DNA of 64,000 nt from contig CM046842.1 in assembly GCA_025618425.1 (NCBI GenBank), positions 33,059,885-33,123,884 of the forward strand, given 5' to 3'. The position numbers were made by a program, and so were the translations under genes. The stretch comes from Heliocidaris tuberculata (Eukaryota > Echinodermata > Echinoidea > Camarodonta > Echinometridae). Each line of letters begins with the position of its first letter. The stretch's first letter is position 1. Positions 24,751-32,071 of the stretch are shown here, in pieces. The notes beneath the pieces are model-generated. The model did no database searches and was not told the DNA's origin. It saw nothing but the letters and a program-made list of their open reading frames with translations.

Positions 24751-26478
24751 GCCTATCATACTGTTACCAATTTCAAACAAATACATGAATGTCTACCCTA
24801 ATCGATTACAGGTACAACCGATTTGCGAGGCATCCATACTATGGTGAAACAGGAATGAACTCTGGTGTGATGCTGATGAACCTCACTCGAATGAGACACT
24901 TTAGATGGACCCAGAAGATTGTTCCCTTATATCATGAATACAAGCTCAAAATTACGTGGGGAGATCAAGATCTTATAAACATTCTATTCCATGACCATCC
25001 GGGTGAGTTTAACTATGATATAAAATATTTAATGGTTATACATTAAATAGTACTACTATTTCATGAGATGAATACAAACTCAACACTTTATGGGGAGATC
25101 AAGATCTTATTAACATTCTATTCCATGACCATCCAGGTGAGTTAAACTGTGATATTATAACATATGTAATGTTTATGCATTAAATATTATACAAATATTG
25201 ACTGCTCATGAGGATGATGGTGGAAATTATCACTCCCAAGGTGGTGTTCATACCGGCCCTTCTATCATCCCTGAGGCGAAGCCGAGGGGGTGATAGAAGG
25301 GCCGGTATGATCACCACCGAGGGAGTGATAATTTCAACCACCATCCGATTACAGAGCAGTCCATATTTGTTTTATATACCTCATCCTTTTCATCCTCATC
25401 ATCCTTTGCTAAGTCACTTGCCATGTTGAATTCTTACACGCTGCGCGTATATTGATTTACGTAGTCGTAGCCTAGCAATTCGGGAATGCGCTCTTAAAAC
25501 CTGAACCAAATTTTGTTTATGTACATGTGTGCAAAAGTCACGGAGGGGTTACGCGTTCTATCATAGAACGCCAAAACCCTCTGACGATGATAGATCGAGA
25601 TGCGGCGTGTCATGTGATATAGTTTTGACCAATCAGTGAATAAGAATCTATGTATGAGGTATATATACTTACTATTTTATGAGGTGAATACAAACTCAAG
25701 AATACAGGTTATTTCAGCTGTAAGAAAACACCCTATTTTGAAAAAGAAACGTGTATATTTTGGTAACTGTCCTCCATATCATTCATTGCAGTATATACAT
25801 GTAGTCCATATTCAAAGCAATGTACATGTTAGCTGTTGTTCAACATTGATGTTCTTTAATAGGTTAAATAAAATATAGTAAGGCAAATATGACTATATCA
25901 TGAATGTCAAGTTGTTTTTGACAAATAAAGATATTTTTTGTTTGATCAGTTGCTTTGTGTTATTGCTATGTCAGACAAGCTTCAGCGATTGTCTCAGGCT
26001 GTCCAGAATAATTTTTGTTACAAAATATTCAGAAAATCTCAGTACATTAATAAACATGTGGATTGGTGAACCTGAACTTGAATGATTCTTTACCTTTGAC
26101 CTTTGATCTCTCTACAGAGGGATTGTTCCCCTATGCATGCGAGTGGAACTACCGACCAGACCACTGCATGTACTCCAACAACTGCCATCGGACGAATGAA
26201 CATGGGATAGCCGTCATTCATGGAAATAGAGGGGTTTATCACAATGAGAAACAACTAGCTTTTAGAGCCATCTATGAGTCATTCAGAGATGTAAGTATTT
26301 AGGCTGAATATTAAAACAAATCCTCATTTATTATTGTTATTGTTATTATTATCAATATTTTTATTATAATATCATTAGTAGTAGTAATAGTAGTAGATGT
26401 AGAAGAAGTATTAGTAGTGTAATAGTAGAAGTAGTAGTAGTAGTTACAGTGGTAGTAGTAGTAGTAGTAGTTAGAATG

Positions 26479-26548
<70 letters not shown>

Positions 26549-27238
26549 GTAGTAGGTAGTAGTAGGTAGTAGTAGGTAGTAGTAGGTAGTAGTAGTAGTA
26601 GTAGTGGTAGTGGTAGTGGTAGTGGTGGTGGTGGTGGTGGTGGTGGTGGTGGTGGTTCCATGACATTTGCTCCTGCGACAATTGCTCCGGTCTAACTTTG
26701 CCACGTTAACCCTAACCCTAATCTTCACAAAAAAAAAAAAAAAAACCAAATCATGACCTTGACCGTAACCTTTGACCTTTCGAGATATGGATGGAGGAGC
26801 AAATGTCGCAGGAGCAAATGTTGTGTCACCCGTAGTAGTAGTAGTAGTAGTAGTAGTAGTAATACTGTAGTAGTAGTAGTCGTGGAACATTTTCTATCTT
26901 TTGGTTTCATTTTATTCTTCCCGAAGTCTTAGGAACAGATCTTTTGGATGGGTTCAGTTGATTTCACTTCTGTACTTCTGTAATCTTTGCCCAATGTATA
27001 CTAGGAGATCACTTTGAGAAAGGCTAAATATTTTTCTAATATCTCTGTACTTTTCCCTCTTATCCTTCAGTATACTTTTGGAGCAGACCTTGAGAGAGGT
27101 TTAATCCAGCCGCTCACCAGTCGTCTTAATCAACCCGACATGGAGAAAAATTATTGTGCCAAAGCAGTCTTAGCACCAGTCACTTCAACACTAAAGAGAT
27201 ATGTAGACCAGGTTATTCCCATCAAAGCTCCTGTATGA
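9958..27238 (+). CDS. GXYLT1: Glucoside xylosyltransferase (GXYLT, GT8), nine-exon gene
   Basis: Joined exons 9958-10342, 15602-15789, 17823-17926, 18871-19012, 22947-23081, 23689-23840, 24812-25002, 26118-26290 and 27071-27238 give 1638 nt, 545 residues plus TGA. Every intron is GT-AG and all phases agree. The enzyme family transfers xylose in alpha-1,3 linkage to O-glucose on EGF repeats of Notch-like proteins in the secretory pathway. Residues 1-6 are basic and cytosolic, 7-25 form a signal anchor, and 27-225 are a long stem with a P/Q-rich part at about 140-180. The GT8 domain starts at about 227 (VVCCGDR), has the metal-binding DTD at 331-333, then MNSGVML (384-390), WGDQD (418-422), WNYRPDHC (442-449) and HGNRGVYH (467-474). 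NSS and NLT glycosylation sequons are present. Vertebrate GXYLT1/2 are about 440 residues; the extra length is in the stem. I chose the ATG at 9958 because the upstream in-frame extension has no ATG. Whether it matches GXYLT1 or GXYLT2 better cannot be decided here. Confidence 0.93.
11541..11715. mobile_element. pogo/Tigger-like MITE with TA target duplication
   Basis: The ends CAGTGGAACCTCGTCATAAC and, inverted, GTTATAA...AACGAGGTTCCACTG are near-perfect inverted repeats. TA flanks both sides (11539-11540 and 11716-11717). CAGTGG-type ends and a TA duplication fit the pogo branch of Tc1/mariner. At 175 bp it is nonautonomous. Confidence 0.8.
13550..13878 (-). pseudogene. LINE ORF2 C-terminal remnant
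   Basis: The minus strand reads [32 protein letters not shown], then [12 protein letters not shown] and FKSNLEKFW. This is the typical C-terminal end after the reverse transcriptase domain of CR1/jockey-like LINEs. It is heavily 5'-truncated and lies antisense in intron 1. The sequence 3' of it (13350-13510) looks like a different MITE ending in GGATCCGCC. Confidence 0.75.
15602..15789 (+). CDS. GXYLT1: GXYLT exon 2: proline/glutamine-rich stem
   Basis: The acceptor is TTTTTCTTACAG and the donor GTTTGT. It encodes residues 129-191, rich in P, Q and N (segments such as [17 protein letters not shown]). It supplies the flexible stem that holds the catalytic domain away from the membrane. Confidence 0.82.
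16223..16943. mobile_element. Possible 720 bp nonautonomous inverted-repeat element
   Basis: The words ATTCTTGAAAGTTGCC near the left end and the inverse of ATTCTCGAAAGTAGCC near the right end match at 14 of 16 positions. GGCCAGGTTTA is found next to both. The interior (16500-16900) is rich in AAGCG words and may be a second nested element. Boundaries are uncertain. Confidence 0.4.
17190..17597 (+). mobile_element. Dispersed ~410 bp element, family R2, copy 1
   Basis: It matches the reverse complement of 29518-29935 over its length. Shared words include CAAATTGGCAACA, TCTTTGAAAACAATAT, CTGGCATCAAACGCAATATG and CACAAAATGTGGTCAATTG. One end reads ACGAAAGGGTTAA and the other copy begins TTAACCCTTTCAAGACA. 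A nonautonomous DNA element is the likely explanation. Confidence 0.7.
17823..17926 (+). CDS. GXYLT1: GXYLT exon 3: distal stem
   Basis: The acceptor is TTGTGTTCAG and the donor GTAAGT. It encodes [16 protein letters not shown] and following residues to PPGPDSV, a charged, probably helical stem. It ends two bases into a codon completed by exon 4. Confidence 0.8.
17927..18870 (+). other. GXYLT intron 3
   Basis: Dominated by a ~275 bp purine tract at 18331-18605. No other feature seen. Confidence 0.75.
18331..18605. repeat. Pure purine microsatellite (GAA/GGA)n in intron 3
   Basis: About 275 bp of GAA then GGA/GAG triplets with one internal G run near 18528-18543. The + strand is essentially all purine. 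Long polyarginine or polyproline frames across it are artefacts. Confidence 0.95.
18871..19012 (+). CDS. GXYLT1: GXYLT exon 4: start of the GT8 catalytic domain
   Basis: Encodes [19 protein letters not shown] then the [16 protein letters not shown] segment, the first beta-alpha unit that binds the nucleotide sugar in GT8 enzymes. The acceptor is TTTATTCAG and the donor GTGAGT. A decayed copy is at 20025-20110. Confidence 0.93.
19034..19180. mobile_element. Hairpin MITE, family M1, copy 1
   Basis: Ends are GCCCTGTTTCATA and its inverse TATGAAACTGGGCCC. Internal ACTTGTCATCAATGACAAGT-type words pair with ATTGATAACAAGTTTTATG. The same family is at 27550-27696. Confidence 0.72.
19530..19910 (+). 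repeat. Dispersed repeat R1, copy 2
   Basis: Direct-orientation relative of 29941-30345 and inverse of 2596-2960. It begins near AAAGGGAATCTTGAGTTCTG and ends CCAGAACTCTACTTT, so the ends are roughly inverted. Confidence 0.65.
20025..20110 (+). pseudogene. Decayed duplicate of GXYLT exon 4
   Basis: From GAATAGGACCGATAAGACGC onward about 75 bp match exon 4 at roughly 85-90% by eye, with small changes. The start of the exon is shortened and there is no usable donor. The flanking sequence (GATCAAGTGT...TTGAAGTTA) also resembles 19397-19435, so a larger block was copied. Confidence 0.8.
20432..21250. repeat. Tandem repeat, ~154-171 bp unit, about 4.5 copies
   Basis: Units begin with AAATCTTGCGCATCGAAC at 20534, 20694, 20853, 21024 and about 21178. 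Each contains TTGCCATGGTAACGGCATAT and a GAAATTTGGCACACACATTG block. A header with CCCCGCCAAACAAAG precedes the array. Stop-free stretches within it are not conserved as protein. Confidence 0.85.
21529..22120. mobile_element. 592 bp inverted-repeat element with GGGGGGTGATTCACTAAC ends
   Basis: The left end GGGGGGTGATTCACTAAC is mirrored by GTTAGTGAATCACCCCCC at the right end. Subterminal words such as TCGTTCCTAAAATCAATTTT recur inverted or direct in both halves. No transposase frame. Confidence 0.78.
22154..22656 (+). mobile_element. ~500 bp dispersed element, family R3, copy 1
   Basis: Matches the reverse complement of 61927-62442 almost throughout. Shared words include GGCCCAAAAAAGAGGGGATG, GGGGAACCTTCGGGTGGATA and AATGGAATGTTAAATAATCT. 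Both copies begin and end with TTAAAG/CTTTAA. No open frame is conserved. I cannot assign a transposon class. Confidence 0.75.
22771..22946 (+). pseudogene. Two decayed tandem copies of the 5' half of GXYLT exon 5
   Basis: Copies start at 22772 and 22856; the real exon starts at 22947, giving 84 and 91 bp periods. Each carries the exon start (CTGAATG...GGCC..CTGTCTA), the AAGTTTGGTTACGATCTT-like part and a following pyrimidine tract resembling the real acceptor. Frame stops show they are not used for the standard protein. Confidence 0.82.
22947..23081 (+). CDS. GXYLT1: GXYLT exon 5
   Basis: Encodes [16 protein letters not shown], then the PISFPAG segment, the [18 protein letters not shown] block and the donor GTGAGT. 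The last block matches the conserved W-K-K-x-F-K-x-C-A-S/T-Q-R-L-F-L-P core of GXYLT. It is phase 0 at both ends, 45 codons. Confidence 0.92.
23082..23688 (+). pseudogene. GXYLT intron 5 with decayed copies of exon 6
   Basis: Positions 23375-23447 copy the exon-6 start, including its TTTCTTTTAG acceptor, and would read [11 protein letters not shown] then stop. Positions 23550-23585 are a shorter copy. Positions 23170-23217 copy the later GAGGAGATCTACAGTTTC part. Between them, TTGACCTT-rich sequence is itself repeated, so the duplicated unit was intron end plus exon start. Confidence 0.82.
23689..23840 (+). CDS. GXYLT1: GXYLT exon 6: DTD metal-binding motif
   Basis: Encodes [18 protein letters not shown], then [17 protein letters not shown] and AAMTPEHE. 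The DTD at residues 331-333 is the GT8 DXD motif that coordinates manganese and UDP-xylose. NSS is a glycosylation sequon. The acceptor is TATCTTAG and the donor GTAAGG. Confidence 0.94.
24241..24435 (+). pseudogene. Decayed copy of the 5' part of GXYLT exon 7 with its intron flank
   Basis: Intron words (GCCAATTTGAAACAAATACA, then CTAATCG..CCAG) match the sequence before the real exon 7. GGTACAAACGGTTTGCGAGG then matches the exon start. After TACTATG an internal deletion joins to AATCTTACTGGAATGAGACA, matching a later part of the exon. Confidence 0.85.
24443..24750 (+). mobile_element. tRNA-derived SINE, copy 1
   Basis: A tRNA-like head (TCTAGTGGATATGTCACTGG, GACTGCAGATC, then GGGTTTCGATTCCC) is followed by a tRNA-unrelated body with TTTGGCAAGACATTAATC and an (ATT)n tail at 24718-24750. 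The GACTGCAGATC anticodon-arm word resembles tRNA-Cys(GCA). Related copies are at 61412 and 61750. Confidence 0.82.
24812..25002 (+). CDS. GXYLT1: GXYLT exon 7
   Basis: Completes the W codon begun in exon 6 and encodes [30 protein letters not shown] and then [20 protein letters not shown]. These blocks are near-invariant in GXYLT. NLT is a glycosylation sequon. The acceptor is CGATTACAG and the donor GTGAGT. Confidence 0.95.
25057..25170 (+). pseudogene. Duplicate of the 3' part of GXYLT exon 7, with donor site
   Basis: GAATACAAACTC then TGGGGAGATCAAGATCTTAT and ATTCCATGACCATCC followed by GGTGAGTT match the end of exon 7 and its donor with only a few differences. The frame for [15 protein letters not shown] is intact. 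No clear acceptor precedes it. A third, smaller fragment (GTGAATACAAACTCAAG) is near 25687. Confidence 0.87.
25216..25345. mobile_element. 130 bp hairpin MITE
   Basis: Arms of about 55 bp (GATGGTGGAAATTATCACTC, then CATACCGGCCCTTCTATCA) are mirrored almost perfectly around a short CGAAGCCGAG loop. The RNA from either strand would form a long stem. Confidence 0.85.
26118..26290 (+). CDS. GXYLT1: GXYLT exon 8
   Basis: Encodes [18 protein letters not shown], then [20 protein letters not shown]. The HGNRGVYH block is a C-terminal substrate-binding hallmark of the family. The acceptor is CTCTCTACAG and the donor GTAAGT. It ends at a codon boundary. Confidence 0.95.
26291..27070 (+). other. GXYLT intron 8 with TAG/TGG microsatellites
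   Basis: Contains (TAG)n and (TGG)n from about 26378 to 26655, a short (GTA)n at 26832-26880, and a small foldback element at 26662-26830. Confidence 0.8.
26662..26830. mobile_element. Small TU-like foldback element, family A
   Basis: The left arm GACATTTGCTCCTGCGACA continues to ATTGCTCC. The right arm is its inverse (GGAGCAAATGTCGCAGGAGC and on). About 100 bp between them is single-copy and contains CCCTAACCCTAA and a run of 17 A. The unit is the same 15 bp motif as at 42245-42571. Confidence 0.68.
27071..27238 (+). CDS. GXYLT1: GXYLT exon 9: C-terminus and stop
   Basis: The acceptor is CTTATCCTTCAG. Encodes [20 protein letters not shown] and ends VIPIKAPV then TGA at 27236-27238. The YTFGAD...LIQPL part aligns with the C-S-F-x-D-D...L-x-P-L end of vertebrate GXYLT. 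The end of this exon is tandemly repeated downstream. Confidence 0.9.
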   Translation, partial: YTFGADLERGLIQPLTSRLNQPDMEKNYCAKAVLAPVTSTLKRYVDQVIPIKAPV

Positions 27239-27540
27239 TGAAGCCTACATGTGCTTTGGAGATATATGACTCTAGTAATGTAAAGGCAGTCTTGATACCA
27301 GTCACTTTAACAGTAAGGAGATACTCAGAGCAGGTTATTTCCATCAGAGCTCCTGTATGATAAAGCCTACATGTGTATGTCACTCTGGTAATGCAAAGCC
27401 AGTCTTCATACCAGTCACTTCAACATTACAGAATATGTAAACCTGGTTATTCACATCAAAGCTCCTGTATATCAAAGCCTATATGTTCATGTGACTGCGG
27501 TAATGTAAAAGCTATCTGACTACCAGTCACTTAAGGAGAT
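27165..27540 (+). repeat. Tandem copies of the GXYLT C-terminal coding end plus 3' UTR
   Basis: A ~105-120 bp unit containing AGCACCAGTCACTTCAACA, then GGTTATTCCCATCAAAGCTC and CTGTATGATGAAGCCTACAT is repeated three to four times. The second copy (27286-27360) keeps an open frame ending VISIRAPV and TGA in a different register. A partial copy resumes at 27848-27905 after two MITE insertions. Confidence 0.85.
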
Positions 27541-27549
27541 AAAAAATCT

Positions 27550-27696
27550 GGGCCCTGTTTCATAAACTTGTTATCAATAACAAGTTACGATAATTGTTAT
27601 AAGCTACTGAAATCATTGAATTTGATTGGCTTAGAGCAAATTTGTCATAGATCTCTATCAGATGTTATTGATAAAAAGTTTTATGAAACAGAGCCC
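27550..27696. mobile_element. Hairpin MITE, family M1, copy 2
   Basis: Ends GGGCCCTGTTTCATAAACTT and TTTTATGAAACAGAGCCC. Related to 19034-19180, with the TAATTGTTATAAGCTACTGA core shared. It splits the tandem 3' UTR repeat. Confidence 0.78.
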
Positions 27697-27697
27697 A

Positions 27698-27845
27698 GGG
27701 CCCCGTCTTATGAAGATTTGTGATTGATTAGAATCGATCGCAACGTCAAATTAATCACAACATTGTACTTAAGAGATAGGATTTAAGATTGACTTCAAGT
27801 TGCGATCGACTTGAATCAATCGCAACTCAATATAAGACGGGGCCC
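27698..27845. mobile_element. Hairpin MITE, GGGCCCCGTCTTAT ends
   Basis: Ends GGGCCCCGTCTTAT and ATAAGACGGGGCCC are inverse, with long internal pairing around TTGATTAGAATCGATCGCAA. It abuts the previous MITE directly. Confidence 0.78.
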
Positions 27846-27940
27846 AGGTTAGACGAAGTTATTATCATCAAAACACCTGTATAATCAAGCCTACATATGC
27901 AGGGTATGATGATTTGTACCTACATGTAAGGCAGTGACAC

Positions 27941-28175
27941 AATAAGCCAGTTTGTAATTACAATTTGCGCATGTGCAGATAAAGGTCTTTTGTACCGAGT
28001 ACAATTGACCTTTATGTGTTGTCATTGTATACACACGACGATCAGCGCATCATTATGATTTTACTTGCTTGACAGGTAGCGCGTCCACCAAAACAAATGC
28101 TCACGAACTTACAAATTAGGGTCATTTCAGGATCATTTGTATCATGTACTACATGTAATTATTAACTGGCTTATT
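27941..28175. mobile_element. MITE family M2 (AATAAGCCAGTT ends), copy 1
   Basis: Starts AATAAGCCAGTTTGTAATTA and ends TAATTATTAACTGGCTTATT, a 20 bp inverted pair. Internal words GCAGATAAAGGTC and GTACCGAGTACA are shared with 31855-32071. Confidence 0.75.
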
Positions 28176-29517
28176 GTGAAAGATATGTATTGTGCCTTGT
28201 GATGAATGATTTTTCATGGGAAGATTGAACGAGTCTGGCACTCATCCACAGCAATTTACAGTTTTCTGCCTCTCCATACCCAGGAGATTTCTAAGGACTG
28301 GTTTAAACCTCTGTATAATTACTCCAACCTGTCTATTGTAGTATAATCACATCCTACTGTGACTAAGATAGCTAATAGTGAGAGGTAGTGTTACTGAAAG
28401 ATGCGTCCCCAAAATAAACTGCATAGTACAGTTAACTGCATAACTCGAAGTCACATAAGTTGAATTTTGGCTAAGTCAAATCAATTTTTGAGCTATGCAA
28501 ACTTTGCAAAACATCTATTATGTACACTTCCTTAGTCAAATTTTGCATAAATCACATTATTTTTGCAGTCCCAACAGATTTAAAGTATGCAGAGTATAAG
28601 AGCCTTATTGATGCTGCCACCAAAAAAAGAAGAAGATGGGTCAAATTGCATTTTTTGAATTCAACAATATTATATTTATAATGCCTATTGCATTCTGGCA
28701 GGCACGGTTGTAAGCAATGGTCAAATGAGGGCCATTCTCACTAACGGCGAAACTTCGCGGAGTTTTTAATCCTGCAGAGTTTCATGAAATTTTTTTCTCT
28801 AATGTGGACAGAGAAACCTTGAGCAATTTTGGTTTTGCTCTAGAGTTTTCTATTGTGAATTCAAACTCCGCAGAGTTTGTCAAATGACTTTTGGCGCTTC
28901 TTGTGTAGGTCTCTCGAAAATTGGACATACGACAATCATCATTGTTGGGTCGTGTGTTCTCAGATCGCACAGCAAGCAGGGAACAAAAGGCAGCAAGCGC
29001 ATTACAATCACTAACACCGCCGAGTTTGGACGTCAGTGTGAATCGTAAGGTGAAATATCACGACTATTTTCATTGCGATGTTTCCAAGTGAGACTGGCCC
29101 TATACATGTATATATAGGCATGGCTGAAATGAACTATTGCACCTTGTACCTACTAAGCTGAAAGTGACCTTCACTGGAACAAAGTCCACTTAACTACTAG
29201 TATAAAGTTTCCTTTTTACTGCTTTCCCCTTCCTCTTTCATGTACATTTATTCAAGAAATAATGCAAAAATACTATTTTGTGTACTTTTTGCATCTATTG
29301 TATAGAAATCATCATTTGGAGCAAATAAAAGATATATTTATTCTTGAGGGGCTTTACAGAGTGGAACAGGTTTGCATGAAACTGCACATTTTCTATTTCA
29401 GGCACTTGCTTAAGATCTATTTTTATATTGTAAATGAATGTTTTTGATGATAATTTGATGTTCATACTACATGTGTGTACAGCATTGAGATACCAAGTTC
29501 TTTCTTTTGATATTCTC
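28176..29517. other. Non-coding 3' flank of GXYLT; nothing recognised
   Basis: No exon, RNA gene or clear repeat found. It may contain distal 3' UTR. I could not choose a polyadenylation site. Confidence 0.4.
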
Positions 29518-29935
29518 TTAACCCTTTCAAGACAATTGACCACATTTTGTGGTTTGGCTCAATAACTTTTGATTCAGAGCTCTAAAAAATATACCAGATG
29601 CATGAGTAGAAAGAACAAAAATTTCTGCACACATTGTTTCCATTTTTGTTGCATGACCATATTGCGTTTGATGCCAGGAATTTTAAAAAGGAGAATAAGC
29701 TTCAAAATCCTTAAATTGGCAACACATTGAGATGTTCAAAATCACTGTTTTTATCAAAATTGGCAATTTTTTTCAACTTTCAACTAAGCTTCTAATGATG
29801 CATATTGTTTTCAAAGACATTACATTTTGTTAGAACCGTGTAGCACTAAAAGAAAAATATTATTGTTGCCAATTTGAAGAACGAAATGTGATCAATTTAC
29901 CCCTTAAATAATTCCTGTCATGAAAGGGTCAATAA
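29518..29935 (-). mobile_element. Dispersed ~410 bp element, family R2, copy 2
   Basis: Inverse of 17190-17597. Ends TTAACCCTTTCAAGACA and ATGAAAGGGTCAATAA are roughly inverted repeats. Confidence 0.72.
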
Positions 29936-29940
29936 ACTTA

Positions 29941-30345
29941 AAGGGAAGGTTGAGTTCTGACCGGTAAATGTGAAAGATAAATTGTGGGCTTTCTCGTTCC
30001 TTCTTTGTTGGTTCAGAAAAATATATCATAGTAGAAATGTCTCCTGAATAGGATTGCTCTTAAAATGCCCTTATATTCGAAATATGACAAGAAATATCTG
30101 AAGTGTTTAGCCCAAACATTCATGTCACATGTGTGTGTGTTTGTGCCGTCCCATATATCCCTATTTCTGCGTACAGTGCATGTGCTTTTCACGAGATTGG
30201 GTCAATATCTTATCACTTTGATGCTTTCAAAACCTCACAGTATAAAACAATGTTTATGTATCTGCACATGTAGATCAACCTTTAACAATTGCTTTGAGAC
30301 AATTTCTTTCACAGTGTAATTGCATGACCAGAACTCAACTTTCTA
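29941..30345 (+). repeat. Dispersed repeat R1, copy 3
   Basis: Begins AAAGGGAAGGTTGAGTTCTG and ends CCAGAACTCAACTTT, which are inverse and support a DNA-element origin. It lies directly after the R2 copy. Confidence 0.68.
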
Positions 30346-30744
30346 AGTGTATGCATGTATGTACATTGCTGTAAACTCTATTATAGATTTGAGTTTAAGT
30401 TGAATCGGAGTTCAGAATGTGATTTTCTAAAACTCTGGTTTAAAGGGCAAGTTTAGACAGGGTTTAAACCACACTTACCTGTAGACTGCAATTCAAGTTA
30501 AACTGGAGTTCAGAATAAGGGCCTATGTGTTATGGTTAGAGCTGGAACATACAAGATTACAGCTGATTGGTTACAACAAACACACAAGATAAGCCCCACC
30601 CAGTTAAAACAGTTTTTGTACAATACGACGTTCAGCCTACAGGTGGATGATAATTCTTCATTGAATTTTGGTCCAAAATGATGCTTAACCATCCATTTCG
30701 CTATAAACGATTTCGTTATACAACATTCAGACTAAGAAAAAAGT

Positions 30745-31077
30745 GATTCTGGGACAACTACCCCCTGGAAAACTAAACCCCCCCCTCGCAAAAATTACCC
30801 CCCATAAAATGAGGATTACCCTGATACCCCCCCCCCCCCCCCGGAACCCCCCAGGACAACTACCTCCTGGACAATCCCCCCCCCCCCCCCCGGACAATCG
30901 CCCCATTGCATAAAACTTACCCTTAATGGTAACTCTGCTGTCAATGGTAACTACCATGGTAACATCAATCAACAACCAATCAAAATCAAAGTTTCCATGG
31001 GAGTTACCATTGATGGCAAGTTACCGTGAATGGTAAGTTTTATGCAACGGGGCCCAGGGGGGTAGTTGTCCCGATAC
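30745..31077. mobile_element. TU-like foldback element, family B, copy 2, with a nested MITE
   Basis: Starts GATTCTGGGACAACTACCCC and ends GGGGGTAGTTGTCCCGATAC, the same ends as 3825-4284. The left arm is degenerate with long poly-C runs. A hairpin MITE is nested at 30905-31047, leaving only one right-arm unit. Confidence 0.7.
30905..31047. mobile_element. Hairpin MITE with TTGCATAAAACTTACC ends
   Basis: TTGCATAAAACTTACC at the left is mirrored by GGTAAGTTTTATGCAA at the right; internal GGTAACT/AGTTACC words also pair. Confidence 0.8.
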
Positions 31078-31854
31078 AACAAGGAATTTGGTAGTCTGGA
31101 TGCGTGGTTAAGTTCCAGAACCCGAGGTCTTGACTACAGCTTTGTTTGTGGTCATGTGATAAACAGTGAATGCTAACAACTCTTGATGTAGGAGATCAAC
31201 AGAATATATCTTTTTGTATGTTTGTCATGGTATATGCATGCTTATATGTGTACTTTCTACACTTGCAAAATATGAATAATATTTTCTGAAATCTGGAGAT
31301 ATATATATATGCAGTTCGTACCTTTGTCTGAATTATGTTATTATAAATTTAATAACCTATGATAAAGTAATTCCATTTTTGTGTTTATTCCTTACATGTA
31401 TGTGTGTGTAAATTATAGGTAAAGCAACCTTGAAAACTAATTGAAATAATGCATTTAATTAATTTTAATCTATAGTAACAATTCTCTTTTGATATTTTAT
31501 ATGTTTTTTTTTTGTCTTACCTGTTCATTTTTTTTTTTAAATTTGAAATTGGTATGATGTCAACCTTCTAGAAATTTTAATTGTGTTGTGAACCAGAATT
31601 TTGATTGTTATATCAGCCTTAAATGAGGGAGATTTCATTTGTCATACATGTAGGTCAATTTCATCTTTGTTCTACGTTTGTCTGTGTTCACAAATGCACA
31701 AATATGCCAATTTATGTTTTTCAGTGTGATGAAATAGTTTCTGTAATGTCAATATCTGCATGGCAAATGATTGCATTATGATGATAGTCATGCGTTAGAC
31801 TAAAAGATTTTTAGTTTGTGAATCTCTTCTACTTAAATATAATGAAATTGATAT
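31078..31854. other. AT-rich non-coding stretch, nothing recognised
   Basis: Only short (TA) runs near 31301 and poly-T near 31508 and 31531. No gene. Confidence 0.4.
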
Positions 31855-32071
31855 TGCCCAAAAGCCACTTCGTAATTACAATTTGCGCTTATGCAGATAA
31901 AGGTCATTTGTACCGAGTACAGTTGACCTTTATACGCTGTCATTTTGTACAATGTACACACCAGTATGATTTTACGTTAAACAGGTAGCGCCAAAACAAT
32001 GTGCGTGTGTGTACAAATTGGGGTCATTTCAGGGTCATTTGTACTATGTACTAATTGGGAACTGGTTTATT
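31855..32071. mobile_element. MITE family M2, copy 2
   Basis: Shares GTAATTACAATTTGCGC, GCAGATAAAGGTCATTTGTA and GGTAGCGC...AAAACAA with 27941-28175 in the same orientation. The ends are less well kept. Confidence 0.7.

Larger units (their letters stand above)
23841..24811 (+). other. GXYLT intron 6
   Basis: Holds a truncated exon-7 copy at 24241-24435, a SINE at 24443-24750 and a poly-G run at 24130. No other gene. Confidence 0.75.
25003..26117 (+). other. GXYLT intron 7
   Basis: Contains a second copy of the exon-7 3' end (25057-25170), a hairpin MITE (25216-25345) and a small third fragment near 25665-25710. Confidence 0.75.

Noticed and set aside
26706..26717. Telomere-like CCCTAACCCTAA
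   Set aside because: Only two units inside a small foldback element; not a telomere or clear interstitial array.
26311..26890. Long tyrosine/threonine/leucine repeat frames
   Set aside because: Products of (TAG)n and (TGG)n in intron 8.
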